Assembly (NCBI GenBank): GCA_964482515.1
Contig: CAYZXT010000026.1
Coordinates: 1-36,536 of the forward strand
From: CAYZXT01 sp964482515
GTDB taxonomy: Bacteria; Elusimicrobiota; Elusimicrobia; FEN-1173
Direction: 5' to 3'
Length of the DNA stretch: 36,536 bases
Program-made: the position numbers and the translations under genes
Notes under the pieces: model-generated
Databases searched by the model: none
Told to the model about the DNA's origin: nothing
Seen by the model: the letters and a program-made list of their open reading frames with translations, nothing else
Shown: positions 17,299 to 25,172 of the stretch, piece by piece
How positions within the stretch are numbered: position 1 is the first letter of the stretch
How the letters are laid out: each line of letters begins with the position of its first letter

Positions 17299-18686
17299 GA
17301 ATTTTTCACGTCCGACAGAATCTCGTTCACGATCCGCTCCGTATTTCGCCCGTCCATCATCACCCATTTGGGGGCTTCCACTTCCTGCTTCCGTCGAAAA
17401 GCGGCAACGAACTCATCGTCCGTCGCGAAACGCTCCAACAGGGGCAGCAACTCCGCTTTGTTCCGCACCACCGCGACGCCCGGGCAATCGTCATAGGTGG
17501 GATAATCCAACTTATAAAAATCAACGATCACGACCGGCTTAAGACAGCCCATGACCAGGTTCACGGTCGTGGAATAGCAGCTCACGTAAATATCGCAGGC
17601 GGGGATCAGCCCGTAGATGTCGGCCCCCTCGCACAGGACCGCCCCGTATTTATCCGCCAGGGGCTTATAGTCTGCCGCCCGGCAACCCGGATGAAGGTTC
17701 AAAAGAACATTCCCTCCCGGGACTTTCGTCAAGGTGGAGAACAGGAACTCCATCTCGGCCCAATGCTCTGCCTCCGGCAGCAGATGGTGTTCTTTTAAGT
17801 GCGGCACCGAGCAAAGGACGATCTTTTTCTCGGGCTGAATCCCATATGTTTCACAGACGGCCGCGCGGATGCTTTTCTGGTCCCGCATCAGTTCAAAGAG
17901 CGCGTCCACCGTCGGCCGTCCGGTCACGACCATCTTATCCCGTTTCGTCCCGGCCGCGGCGAAAATGTCCCGGGCCAATTCGCTTTCCACCAGCATCTTG
18001 CCGGCCATCCCGCCGCCGAAAGCCCATGGGTTGTCCGGCATCATCCCCGTCAGCGTCGCGGCGAGCGAATCCCCCCATGAATAGAGCAGCGTTGGGATCC
18101 CCTTATAGGTATAGACCCAACGCGGGAAGAAGCGCGCCACCCAGCGGTTGATCCACGGCTCCAGGCTGTAGGTTCGGCGGAAATGCGGCGACCGTTGCCG
18201 CAAAACCGCCTCGGCGCCCGGCGCCGCCGGAAAGGCCGCGGAGATAATGAAACTCGCCCCGCCCCTTTCGTTCATCGCCTTCACGAACGCCGCCGGCCAA
18301 CCCAACAAGCGGTCCGAAAGGACGATCAGCGCGGCTGGGTCCGTGGCGCGAAGCGTGCGGCGCGCCCATTGCAAGCCGAACCGATATTCAACCGCCGCCG
18401 CGAACAGGGCCATCCCGGGAATCCGCCGGAAAAAACGGATCGTCTGAAGGACCTTCATTGCCGCCGGACCCAAGAAAACTTTCCGGGAAATGCCTTCATC
18501 ATCAAAACGACGCGCCCACTCCTGCGGGAAATCACCGGGGGAAACGAACAGGGGCCTCAACCCCGGAGTCCTTTTCAATCGCACGGCCACAGGCCACCAT
18601 TCCTTGATGGCGATGGTGTCCACTGCCAGGAACACGACCCAGCGGCCCTCTTCTTGGATGCTGCCGGAGAGGTTATCGGTCGCCAT
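17295..18686 (-). CDS. Putative capsule/teichoic-type transferase, GT-B fold
   Basis: A 463-residue protein resembling the GT-B superfamily of capsule and CDP-glycerol transferases. Features include KKIVLCSVPHLKEHH, VLLNLHPGC (the HP motif) and the donor-site-like CDIYVSCYSTTVNLVMGCLKP. It lies directly upstream of neuA-neuB-neuC, so it may transfer a CMP-activated sugar; this is inference. The start is uncertain: ATG at 18686 leaves 14 bases after the flippase stop, while TTG at 18704 would make a TTGA overlap. Neither has a strong Shine-Dalgarno site. Confidence 0.72.
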   Translation of the reverse strand: MATDNLSGSIQEEGRWVVFLAVDTIAIKEWWPVAVRLKRTPGLRPLFVSPGDFPQEWARRFDDEGISRKVFLGPAAMKVLQTIRFFRRIPGMALFAAAVEYRFGLQWARRTLRATDPAALIVLSDRLLGWPAAFVKAMNERGGASFIISAAFPAAPGAEAVLRQRSPHFRRTYSLEPWINRWVARFFPRWVYTYKGIPTLLYSWGDSLAATLTGMMPDNPWAFGGGMAGKMLVESELARDIFAAAGTKRDKMVVTGRPTVDALFELMRDQKSIRAAVCETYGIQPEKKIVLCSVPHLKEHHLLPEAEHWAEMEFLFSTLTKVPGGNVLLNLHPGCRAADYKPLADKYGAVLCEGADIYGLIPACDIYVSCYSTTVNLVMGCLKPVVIVDFYKLDYPTYDDCPGVAVVRNKAELLPLLERFATDDEFVAAFRRKQEVEAPKWVMMDGRNTERIVNEILSDVKNS

Positions 18687-18700
18687 TGTCAGGCCGGCGC

Positions 18701-20251
18701 TCAAGACGCCGGGCTCGGCGTCCGCCGGAACGCGCGCAGCGGCCAAAGCCCAAAGATGTGCTTCTTGTGCTCTTGCTCCATGACAAAGAACCATCCCGCC
18801 GCCGCGAAAATTGTTCCCACGACGGCGCCCGCGGCCAAGACTTCCGGAAGGCCGTCCATTCGCTGAATCATTCCCCAGAAAGGAAAGAATGCCAGTGCTA
18901 CGAACCAAAAAATAGATTGCCCCTTAAGCACGCCGCGCAAATGATCTTTCCACGTCATGGCGAGAGCGGGATAGACGAAGCGGTATTGCAATAGCAGAGA
19001 AACGATTCCAGCGACCACCGTGGCGAAAAGCACGCCGCCTACACCGATCCTGTAGGTCATGAAAACACCGATGGGAACATTGAGCACCGACACCGTGATG
19101 GCGATCAACGATAGGTTCCTGACATGACCGAGCGCGACGAAAGACAAATAACGCGCGCCGTTCGATCCCTGCAACATCAAGAACGCGCACATCATCTGGG
19201 CGATCCAGGCATAGGGGACGAAAGATTCTCCCATCCAGACCCGGATGAAAGGCCGCGCAAAAATAACGCCCATCAAACCCATAACCCCCGAGATCATGCA
19301 CACGTATACTTCGCTCTTTTGAATGACGTGCTGTACAGCCCCTTCTTTCATGGCCCCCAACGCGCTGACGGCGGGAAACAGCGCCGACGTGAAAACATCT
19401 TGAAGGCTCTTGAGCCGCTGAAAGGGCATGACCACCACTTGATAAATCGTCAAAGCCGACACTGGCAAAAGCAATCCGAGGATTATCTTGTCCGTTTGAT
19501 ACATGAGCAGGGTGCCGACTTGCGAAAGCATAAGCCACGCGCTGAAACGGAACATCCGGCGAAAAACATCCGCTGAAAAACCGCTCGACGCAATCCCCCA
19601 TCCCGGCAAGAGCGCACGTAACAAACGATATTGCCAGACCCATGATACGGCAACACCGAAACCTTGGGCGAGAAAAACGGCCGACACGCCATACCCCTTC
19701 AAAGCAACGGCGATGGAGAGAGCCGAACTGACAATCGCACCGACGCCGACGGCGACATTATTTTCAGCTGTCCGATGGAGTCCGATGAGCGCGTTGGCGA
19801 ATACCCCCGCGGGCCACGAGACAATCGCCCAGAAACCCGCGATGTACATAAGCCGGCGCGCGGCGTCCATCTTTTCCGGCGAGATCCCAAACAACGACAA
19901 TCCATTCAGTTGAACAAATAATCCCACGAGTACACTGGCGAGGAGCCCGACCGCCGCGTAAAAATAAAACGCCGTATTTACGATATCGCGCACGCCCTGC
20001 TCGTTTCCTGCAGCGCTGTATTCGGAAATATACTTCGTAATGCTGGTCGGGACGGAAAGGCCCAACAAAGTAAAATAACCCATCACCGTACCAGCCAAAA
20101 TCAAAAGGCCGTTTTGCTCGGCGCCGAGGCAACGAACCAGGATGGGCAGACTGATGAATCCCATAACAGCCGTGGCCACGCGCAAAACCGCGTTCGACGC
20201 CGTGTTTCTGGCGATCCGGTCCACGATCCCTTTTCGCGTCTGCTCAAACAT
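18701..20251 (-). CDS. wzx: Polysaccharide flippase, Wzx/MVF family
   Basis: A 516-residue multi-pass inner-membrane protein of the MOP/MVF superfamily that flips undecaprenyl-linked repeat units to the periplasm. It opens with NTASNAVLRVATAVMGFISLPILVRCLG, then repeated hydrophobic segments of about 20 residues with short charged loops; around 12-14 helices are expected. ATG at 20251 is preferred to TTG at 20254. It starts 5 bases after the aminotransferase stop. I see no Wzy-like polymerase next to it. Confidence 0.88.
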   Translation of the reverse strand: MFEQTRKGIVDRIARNTASNAVLRVATAVMGFISLPILVRCLGAEQNGLLILAGTVMGYFTLLGLSVPTSITKYISEYSAAGNEQGVRDIVNTAFYFYAAVGLLASVLVGLFVQLNGLSLFGISPEKMDAARRLMYIAGFWAIVSWPAGVFANALIGLHRTAENNVAVGVGAIVSSALSIAVALKGYGVSAVFLAQGFGVAVSWVWQYRLLRALLPGWGIASSGFSADVFRRMFRFSAWLMLSQVGTLLMYQTDKIILGLLLPVSALTIYQVVVMPFQRLKSLQDVFTSALFPAVSALGAMKEGAVQHVIQKSEVYVCMISGVMGLMGVIFARPFIRVWMGESFVPYAWIAQMMCAFLMLQGSNGARYLSFVALGHVRNLSLIAITVSVLNVPIGVFMTYRIGVGGVLFATVVAGIVSLLLQYRFVYPALAMTWKDHLRGVLKGQSIFWFVALAFFPFWGMIQRMDGLPEVLAAGAVVGTIFAAAGWFFVMEQEHKKHIFGLWPLRAFRRTPSPAS

Positions 20252-20256
20252 CAACT

Positions 20257-21741
20257 CTAACCGGCCTTCTGCGCCGCGTTGTATAGGCTACGGGTCCCCA
20301 ATATTCCACGAATGGCGCCGGCGACGCTGCGAGCATCCTCCTCCGTCAAATTGACAGCCGATGGTAAGCTGATGCCGCCGGTGGACAGTTTTTCCGAAAC
20401 AGGAAATTTTTCCGAACCGGCAAAACGCGCGTAGGGCGGCATGATGTGGAGAGGATAAAACACGGGCCGGGTTTCCACGCCGTTGTGCAGCAGTTTCAGC
20501 ATCAGTTCGTCCCTCTGAATGCCTGTTGAAGCTTCCAGCTGAACGGTGTAAAGCCAATAACTGCTTTTCGCCCAATCGGCGCTCGGAGGAATTACGATCC
20601 CCGGCAGTCCGCGCAGCAATTCGTCATAGGTCTTTGCGATCTTTCTTTTCAGCTCAAGGAAGCGTCCCGCCTGTTCCATCTGCGCCACGCCGACGGCGGC
20701 TTGCATGTTCGTGAGGCGGTAGTTGTAGCCGATTTCCGTGTGCCAATAGCGTTTCGCCGGGTCCATGCCGTGGTCCCGGAGACGGCGCGCGCGCTCATAA
20801 ACGCCGCGGTCGCGGAACAGGACCATTCCCCCTTCGCCGGTGGTGATCATCTTATTGCCGAAGAAACTGAAGCATCCCGCCTCGCCCAAAATCCCGGTGG
20901 GCCGGCCGCGATAGGTCGCGCCCAATGACTCGGCGCAATCCTCCACGATCTTGATCCCCCGGCGTTTCGCCAATGCCAGCAACGGGTCCATGTCGCAGGG
21001 ATGGCCGTAAAGGTGTACCGGCATGATCGCCTTCGTCTTGGAAGTCACCGCCCGCTCCGTTTTTTCCGGATCCAGGGTCCATGTCTTTTCGTCCACGTCC
21101 ACCAAAACGGGCGTCGCGCCTGTATAGAGCACGGCGTTGGCGGAGGCCGCGAAGGTGAGGTCCGGCACGATGACTTCATCGCCCGGCCCGATATTCAGTG
21201 CCACCAGGGCCAAGTGCAGGGCCACGGTGCCGTTGGACACGGCGAGGGCGTGGCCGCCGCCATGGTAATCCGAAAACATGCCCTCAAACTGCGTGACGTA
21301 TTTCCCCTGGGAAGAAATCCAATTGCTGTTGAGACAGTCCGCCACATAGGCCAGCTCGTTGCCGCGCAGGGACGGCTCCATGACCGGGATGCGGTGATGG
21401 CGGTGCCGGGTGGCGAAGTCCACGGGCCGGCCGCCATCATCTAACAGGGGGATACAGGAAACGCGGTCGGAGAAAGCGGACAAAATCGTTTCGGGAGCCG
21501 CCGACGCCGGAAGCGAAACGCAATCCCGCTTCAACACAGCGGCCACGGGCTCGTCGAGGGAGACGCCGCGAAGCAAAGCGCGACGGATGTCGCCGTCCGT
21601 CGCAACGCCCGCGAGGCGCCCGTCGACGCCCAAAGCGAAGGCGATCCCCAGGGCGTTGCGGTCGATGACCGTCAAGGCCTGGCGCAAAGTAGACGCCTCC
21701 GGGAGAGTTAAATCATTAATGGCGATGATCGATGCGGTCAT
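20257..21741 (-). CDS. CBS-domain pair fused to DegT/DnrJ/EryC1 aminotransferase
   Basis: A 494-residue two-part protein. Residues 1 to about 112 look like two CBS motifs (LRQALTVIDRNALGIAFALGVDGRLAGVATDGDIRRAL, then DCVSLPAS to CIPLLDDGGRPVDF), a nucleotide-binding regulatory module. From about residue 118 it is a PLP-dependent sugar aminotransferase with SNGTVALHLAL (169-179), VEDCAES (D268 for the pyridine nitrogen) and the Schiff-base lysine K297 in FFGNK. The core, including GMDPAKRYWH and IGYNYRLTN, resembles GDP-perosamine synthase and LegC-type 4-aminotransferases. ATG at 21741 overlaps the upstream stop as ATGA. It would put a 4-amino group on a 4-keto-6-deoxy sugar, perhaps the Gmd product. 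Confidence 0.88.
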   Translation of the reverse strand: MTASIIAINDLTLPEASTLRQALTVIDRNALGIAFALGVDGRLAGVATDGDIRRALLRGVSLDEPVAAVLKRDCVSLPASAAPETILSAFSDRVSCIPLLDDGGRPVDFATRHRHHRIPVMEPSLRGNELAYVADCLNSNWISSQGKYVTQFEGMFSDYHGGGHALAVSNGTVALHLALVALNIGPGDEVIVPDLTFAASANAVLYTGATPVLVDVDEKTWTLDPEKTERAVTSKTKAIMPVHLYGHPCDMDPLLALAKRRGIKIVEDCAESLGATYRGRPTGILGEAGCFSFFGNKMITTGEGGMVLFRDRGVYERARRLRDHGMDPAKRYWHTEIGYNYRLTNMQAAVGVAQMEQAGRFLELKRKIAKTYDELLRGLPGIVIPPSADWAKSSYWLYTVQLEASTGIQRDELMLKLLHNGVETRPVFYPLHIMPPYARFAGSEKFPVSEKLSTGGISLPSAVNLTEEDARSVAGAIRGILGTRSLYNAAQKAG

Positions 21742-22610
21742 TGGGCGGCCGCCTCCAGCAATTTCCTTTGCTCGGCGACTTGGCCTGGCGTCTGGTTCAG
21801 GACTTCCAAAATGTGGAACGCTCCTCGATGCTGCGGCATATGTTTCAAAAACCAATAGTCCTTGGTCAGCGGACGGTTATTGTCCACCTTCCTGTCGTTG
21901 TCGTTATGGTGGATGGCGCCCACGCGTCCCGCGGCGGCCGATACCATCTCGTCCGGATCGAACCCCAATGTGTGGGACGAAACGTTGAGATGGCCCGTAT
22001 CCAAGAGCACACCGAAGTTATCATCTTTAAAATTGTGAAGCATTTCCGACACTTCGGCGGGAGCGTCGCAGAGAAGGAGTGAATTCCCTTCGGCGTTGAC
22101 GTTCTCCGTAATGGTCACGTTATTTTCGATGAAAAGCGACAGCCCGCGATCACGAGCCTCCTTGATCAACAACTCAATAGCGCGCATAAAGGAAGCCCAG
22201 TATTTTTTGCGGTCCGCCGAACTTCCGATCGGGAAACGCTTTCCCAGATCCGACACCGCGGGATCCGCGCAAAAACCGGCGTGCACCGAATAAAAGGACC
22301 CTCCGACCGCCTTGGACAGGTCCATGGCTTGGCGCGCGTGCTCAATGGATCGATTCCAGACCTCGGGCTTCAGGCTCGCGAGGTTCAGGACGAAGGGGTC
22401 TTTCGGTGGCGGGAAATAGTTGTGCACGAGCCGCTTGCACCGCAGGGCCTTGGAGCGCTCGACCAAATCCGGCGCGTAGGGAAAACCCGAAGATAATTCC
22501 ACCGTCGCGTCCTCTTTAAGGGCCCAAGACGCGATGTCTTCCAACGACTGCCCGATAAACGCGCAGGTGCTGGCCGCAAAACGGAGAATGCTTTTGTCAT
22601 TGGTGTTCAT
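21738..22610 (-). CDS. Xylose isomerase-like TIM-barrel protein
   Basis: A 290-residue protein of the sugar phosphate isomerase/epimerase (AP endonuclease 2-like) TIM-barrel superfamily. Metal-ligand type motifs are visible: SVHAGF, LFIENN (glutamate at a strand end), VLLDTGHLNVS and AIHHNDND, ending in HILEVLNQ. These carry the His, Glu and Asp residues expected for a divalent-metal barrel. The substrate cannot be told. It is tightly coupled to both neighbours (TAATG with the formyltransferase, ATGA with the aminotransferase), so it probably acts in the same sugar pathway. Confidence 0.8.
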   Translation of the reverse strand: MNTNDKSILRFAASTCAFIGQSLEDIASWALKEDATVELSSGFPYAPDLVERSKALRCKRLVHNYFPPPKDPFVLNLASLKPEVWNRSIEHARQAMDLSKAVGGSFYSVHAGFCADPAVSDLGKRFPIGSSADRKKYWASFMRAIELLIKEARDRGLSLFIENNVTITENVNAEGNSLLLCDAPAEVSEMLHNFKDDNFGVLLDTGHLNVSSHTLGFDPDEMVSAAAGRVGAIHHNDNDRKVDNNRPLTKDYWFLKHMPQHRGAFHILEVLNQTPGQVAEQRKLLEAAAQ

Positions 22611-23407
22611 TATCGTCCCGCTTCCCGCGCCGGGGCATTGGCCGCTAAGCGCTGATAGTCTTCCCATGAATTTACCTCGTGCTCTTCGGTGCCAATTTGA
22701 AGCATGGCCCCGCGGTGCGGCGGGAAATGCATGGCGCGAATGAACCGCTTGATTTGGTCTTCCGGCCAGCCGGGATCTATCCGTCCGCCGAAAGGGACCT
22801 GCCGCGAATAATAGCTTCCTTCGCCCGTCTGGGGCACGCCGGCGTTACGCTCGACTACGACTTTCCGGTAAACTGTCGAAAAAACTGCCAGGCCCTCGGT
22901 TATCTGTCGATGAAAAAGAGAAAAAGCCGTGTCGTCCGGCCGAATGGGGATCTCCTTTTGCAGGACGATGCGGCCCTCGTCGAACTTTTCCGTCATATAG
23001 TGATAGCTAAAACCCGTGACATCCTCACCGTTGATCAGGGCCCACGGCCCCGAAAAACAGCCCCGGTACTTCGGCAAGAGCGCCGGATGGAGATTGACGC
23101 CGCCCATGGGAAAAAGTGAAAGGATTCTACCCGGGACACGCTGCCGGTAATGCAGGCTGAATAACGCGTCGGCGCCGACTCCCTTCACCCACTGGTAAGT
23201 CTCTTCAGACGAAGCGGCCCCATCGTGTATCGGCAAGCCGTGGCCCCGCGCCAAAGACCAGAGGCATTCGTTCCGGTCGTCCGAAGCGTGGGTCAGCAAG
23301 GCGATGGATTTCGGCTCCACTCCTTCGGCGAAGAGGCTCTCCAGGCCCATGACGCCGGGCGTTCCATAGGCGGCCAGGATGATGCGAGGGGATTGGCTCA
23401 TCGTCAT
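22610..23407 (-). CDS. Sugar N-formyltransferase (methionyl-tRNA formyltransferase-like)
   Basis: A 265-residue single-domain formyltransferase that would transfer a formyl group from N10-formyl-tetrahydrofolate to a sugar amine. The catalytic triad is visible: N105 and H107 in VNLHPALLPKYRG, and D143 in KFDEGRIVLQ. It is shorter than Fmt (about 315) and close to sugar formyltransferases such as WbkC, which makes N-formylperosamine in Brucella. The C-terminal domain (MHFPPHRGAM) is an Fmt-C-like remnant. It starts one base after the stop of the second synthase gene. Position next to the aminotransferase supports formylation of the amino group that enzyme installs. Confidence 0.88.
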   Translation of the reverse strand: MTMSQSPRIILAAYGTPGVMGLESLFAEGVEPKSIALLTHASDDRNECLWSLARGHGLPIHDGAASSEETYQWVKGVGADALFSLHYRQRVPGRILSLFPMGGVNLHPALLPKYRGCFSGPWALINGEDVTGFSYHYMTEKFDEGRIVLQKEIPIRPDDTAFSLFHRQITEGLAVFSTVYRKVVVERNAGVPQTGEGSYYSRQVPFGGRIDPGWPEDQIKRFIRAMHFPPHRGAMLQIGTEEHEVNSWEDYQRLAANAPAREAGR

Positions 23408-23408
23408 C

Positions 23409-24474
23409 TTAATTCCATTCCACGTCGGAAAGTCCGATCAATGTTTCTTTGGCGATGTCCCGCGCGGCGCGTTTTCCCACCACGCGATCAAACCACCGAG
23501 GCGGAAGGCCCGTGCCGGGACGTTTACAGGACAAGACCTCGACGGTCAACGGCTGCCCCTTCCTGATGTCCGTCCGGGCCACCAAACTTTTTTGCATGCG
23601 CGGTTTGTTGTCCCGCTCGCTGGGCGCGATCCGCTTGACGCCGTCGCCGAGCGACAGTTCCACGTTCCGAACGGTCTTCACTAGATCCGCCAGTTCCGCC
23701 GGTTCCATGGAAGCGCGGTGGTCCGGCCCTTTCATGGAACGGTCCAACGTAAAATGTTTTTCGATGACGCAGGCGCCCAAAGCCACGGCCCAGGGGCTGG
23801 CCCCCACGCCCGGTGTATGGTCGGAAAATCCCACCGGGCACTGGAACGCGCGCCGCAACGTTTCCATCGCACGGAGGTTGATGTCGGCCATAGGCGCGGG
23901 GTATTCCGACGTGCAATGGAGCAGGACGAAACCGCCGGTCAATCCGCTGCCGTTCAAGGTCGCCACAGCTTCCTCCACTTCATGGAGCGTGGACATCCCC
24001 GTGGACAAAAACACGGGCCGCTTCTTGGAAGCCACATGGCGGAGGAACGGAACGTTGGTGGTGTCAGTGGNNNNNNNNNNTCTTGTAAGCGGCCACGCCC
24101 AGACGGTCGAGCATATCCACGCTGACGTTTTCGTAAGGCGTGCACATATAAAGGAGTCCCGCCTCGTCGCAATGTTTCTTGAGCTCAGCCTGCTGCGCGG
24201 CTGTGAGTTCCAAAGCCTTCAACATCCCATGCTGGCTGCCCGGCTGGCCGGTCGTCACCACCTGGTAGCCGGCCTTGGGGGCTTCGGGAGTGATCAGTTC
24301 TTCGGTCACAAAACTTTGGAACTTCACGGCGTCGGCGCCCGCTTTTTTGGATTCGTCGATCAGCTTGTGGGCCAGCCCCATGTCTCCGTTGTGGTTCACG
24401 CCCGCTTCAGCGATGATGAAGCAGGGCTGGCCTGGACCCACCAGCCGCCCGCCTATTTTCACCGGTTGGATCAT
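23409..24474 (-). CDS. N-acetylneuraminate/legionaminate-type synthase 2, split by an assembly gap
   Basis: A NeuB-family synthase interrupted by ten N bases at 24071-24080. The 5' part gives FIIAEAGVNHNGD, VKFQSFVTEELIT, GYQVVTTGQPGSQHGMLKAL and YMCTPYEN; the 3' part gives DTTNVPFLRHVA, FLSTGMS, GFSDHT, CVIEKHFTLD and a C-terminal SAF domain (VARTDIRKGQPL). The YQxxTGxxxSQxxMLKxLEL pattern places it nearer Neu5Ac/legionaminate synthases than the first paralogue. Reading through the Ns gives a false stop; the gene is probably intact. ATG at 24474 overlaps the upstream CMP-sugar synthetase stop as ATGA. About 350 residues are expected. Confidence 0.9.
24071..24080. other. Assembly gap of ten N bases
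   Basis: Ten undetermined bases lie inside the second synthase gene. Taken literally they shift the reading frame and create a stop at 24064-24066. Alignment with the in-window paralogue (FKTGSGEMTNLP against YKxxSTDTTNVP) predicts six missing bases, so ten is probably a fixed placeholder. Confidence 0.95.
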
Positions 24475-25169
24475 GCGTTTGTCCTCCGTAGCGTCAGCTC
24501 CGCCATTTCAAAATCATTTTCCGTGTCCAGGTCGAGACTTCGCTCGTGCGGCATGACATAGCCGCGCACGTCTCCGCCGAACAAGGTCCCCCGCTCCAAC
24601 GCCGATTTGCAGCGGACCACGTCGACGGCGCCGTTGAGGCGATAGACCGGAGGAAGGTTCTGTCTCCGGAAGAAGTTCGTCTCGTCATGACCCTCCACAA
24701 AAGGTTTAAGCTTATCGCCTTCCAACCGCTTCATCCAATAAGGATGGTGCTCGGCGGAACAAACGGAGCGCACCGTGTCGGCGTTGGTTTCCCGCAGCAG
24801 GCGGACGGCCTTTTCCACGTCCTCCGGCGCGCGGAGAGGGGCCGTCGGCCTGAGCCATACAACGATGTCCGCGCGAAATTTTTCATTTTCCTCAAGCCAT
24901 TCGACCGCGTGCCGAAAAACCGGAAAATCCGGCGTATCGTCCTTCGCCAATTCCGCGGGCCTCAGGAATGGGACATCCGCCCCCGCCCGGCGCCCCGCCT
25001 CGGCGATTTCGGCGTCATCCGTCGTCAGGACGACTCGTTCAAGAGAGGGGCAGGCGCGCGCGGCCGCGATCGTCCAGGCCAAAAGCGGTTTTCCGCCGAG
25101 CAGTCGAATGTTCTTGCGCGGAACTCCCTTGGAACCGCCGCGTGCCGGGATGAGCGCGAGGATCGACAT
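24471..25169 (-). CDS. CMP-nonulosonate cytidylyltransferase 2 (NeuA-like)
   Basis: A 232-residue cytidylyltransferase of the CMP-sialate synthetase family. It has LIPARGGSKGVPRKNIRLLG at the start, TTDDAEIAEAGRRAGAD, VWLRPTAPLRAPED and a C-terminal DLDTENDFEMAE. The region YRLNGAVDVV is typical of the legionaminate/Neu5Ac type. It would activate the product of the synthase that follows it with an ATGA overlap. It is the second such gene in the window and is clearly diverged from the one at 16633-17298, so it is not a recent duplication. Confidence 0.91.
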   Translation of the reverse strand: MSILALIPARGGSKGVPRKNIRLLGGKPLLAWTIAAARACPSLERVVLTTDDAEIAEAGRRAGADVPFLRPAELAKDDTPDFPVFRHAVEWLEENEKFRADIVVWLRPTAPLRAPEDVEKAVRLLRETNADTVRSVCSAEHHPYWMKRLEGDKLKPFVEGHDETNFFRRQNLPPVYRLNGAVDVVRCKSALERGTLFGGDVRGYVMPHERSLDLDTENDFEMAELTLRRTNA

Positions 25170-25172
25170 GGA

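Noticed and set aside
23409..24474. Pseudogene or frameshift in the second synthase
   Set aside because: The break coincides exactly with the N run, and both halves are conserved up to the gap.
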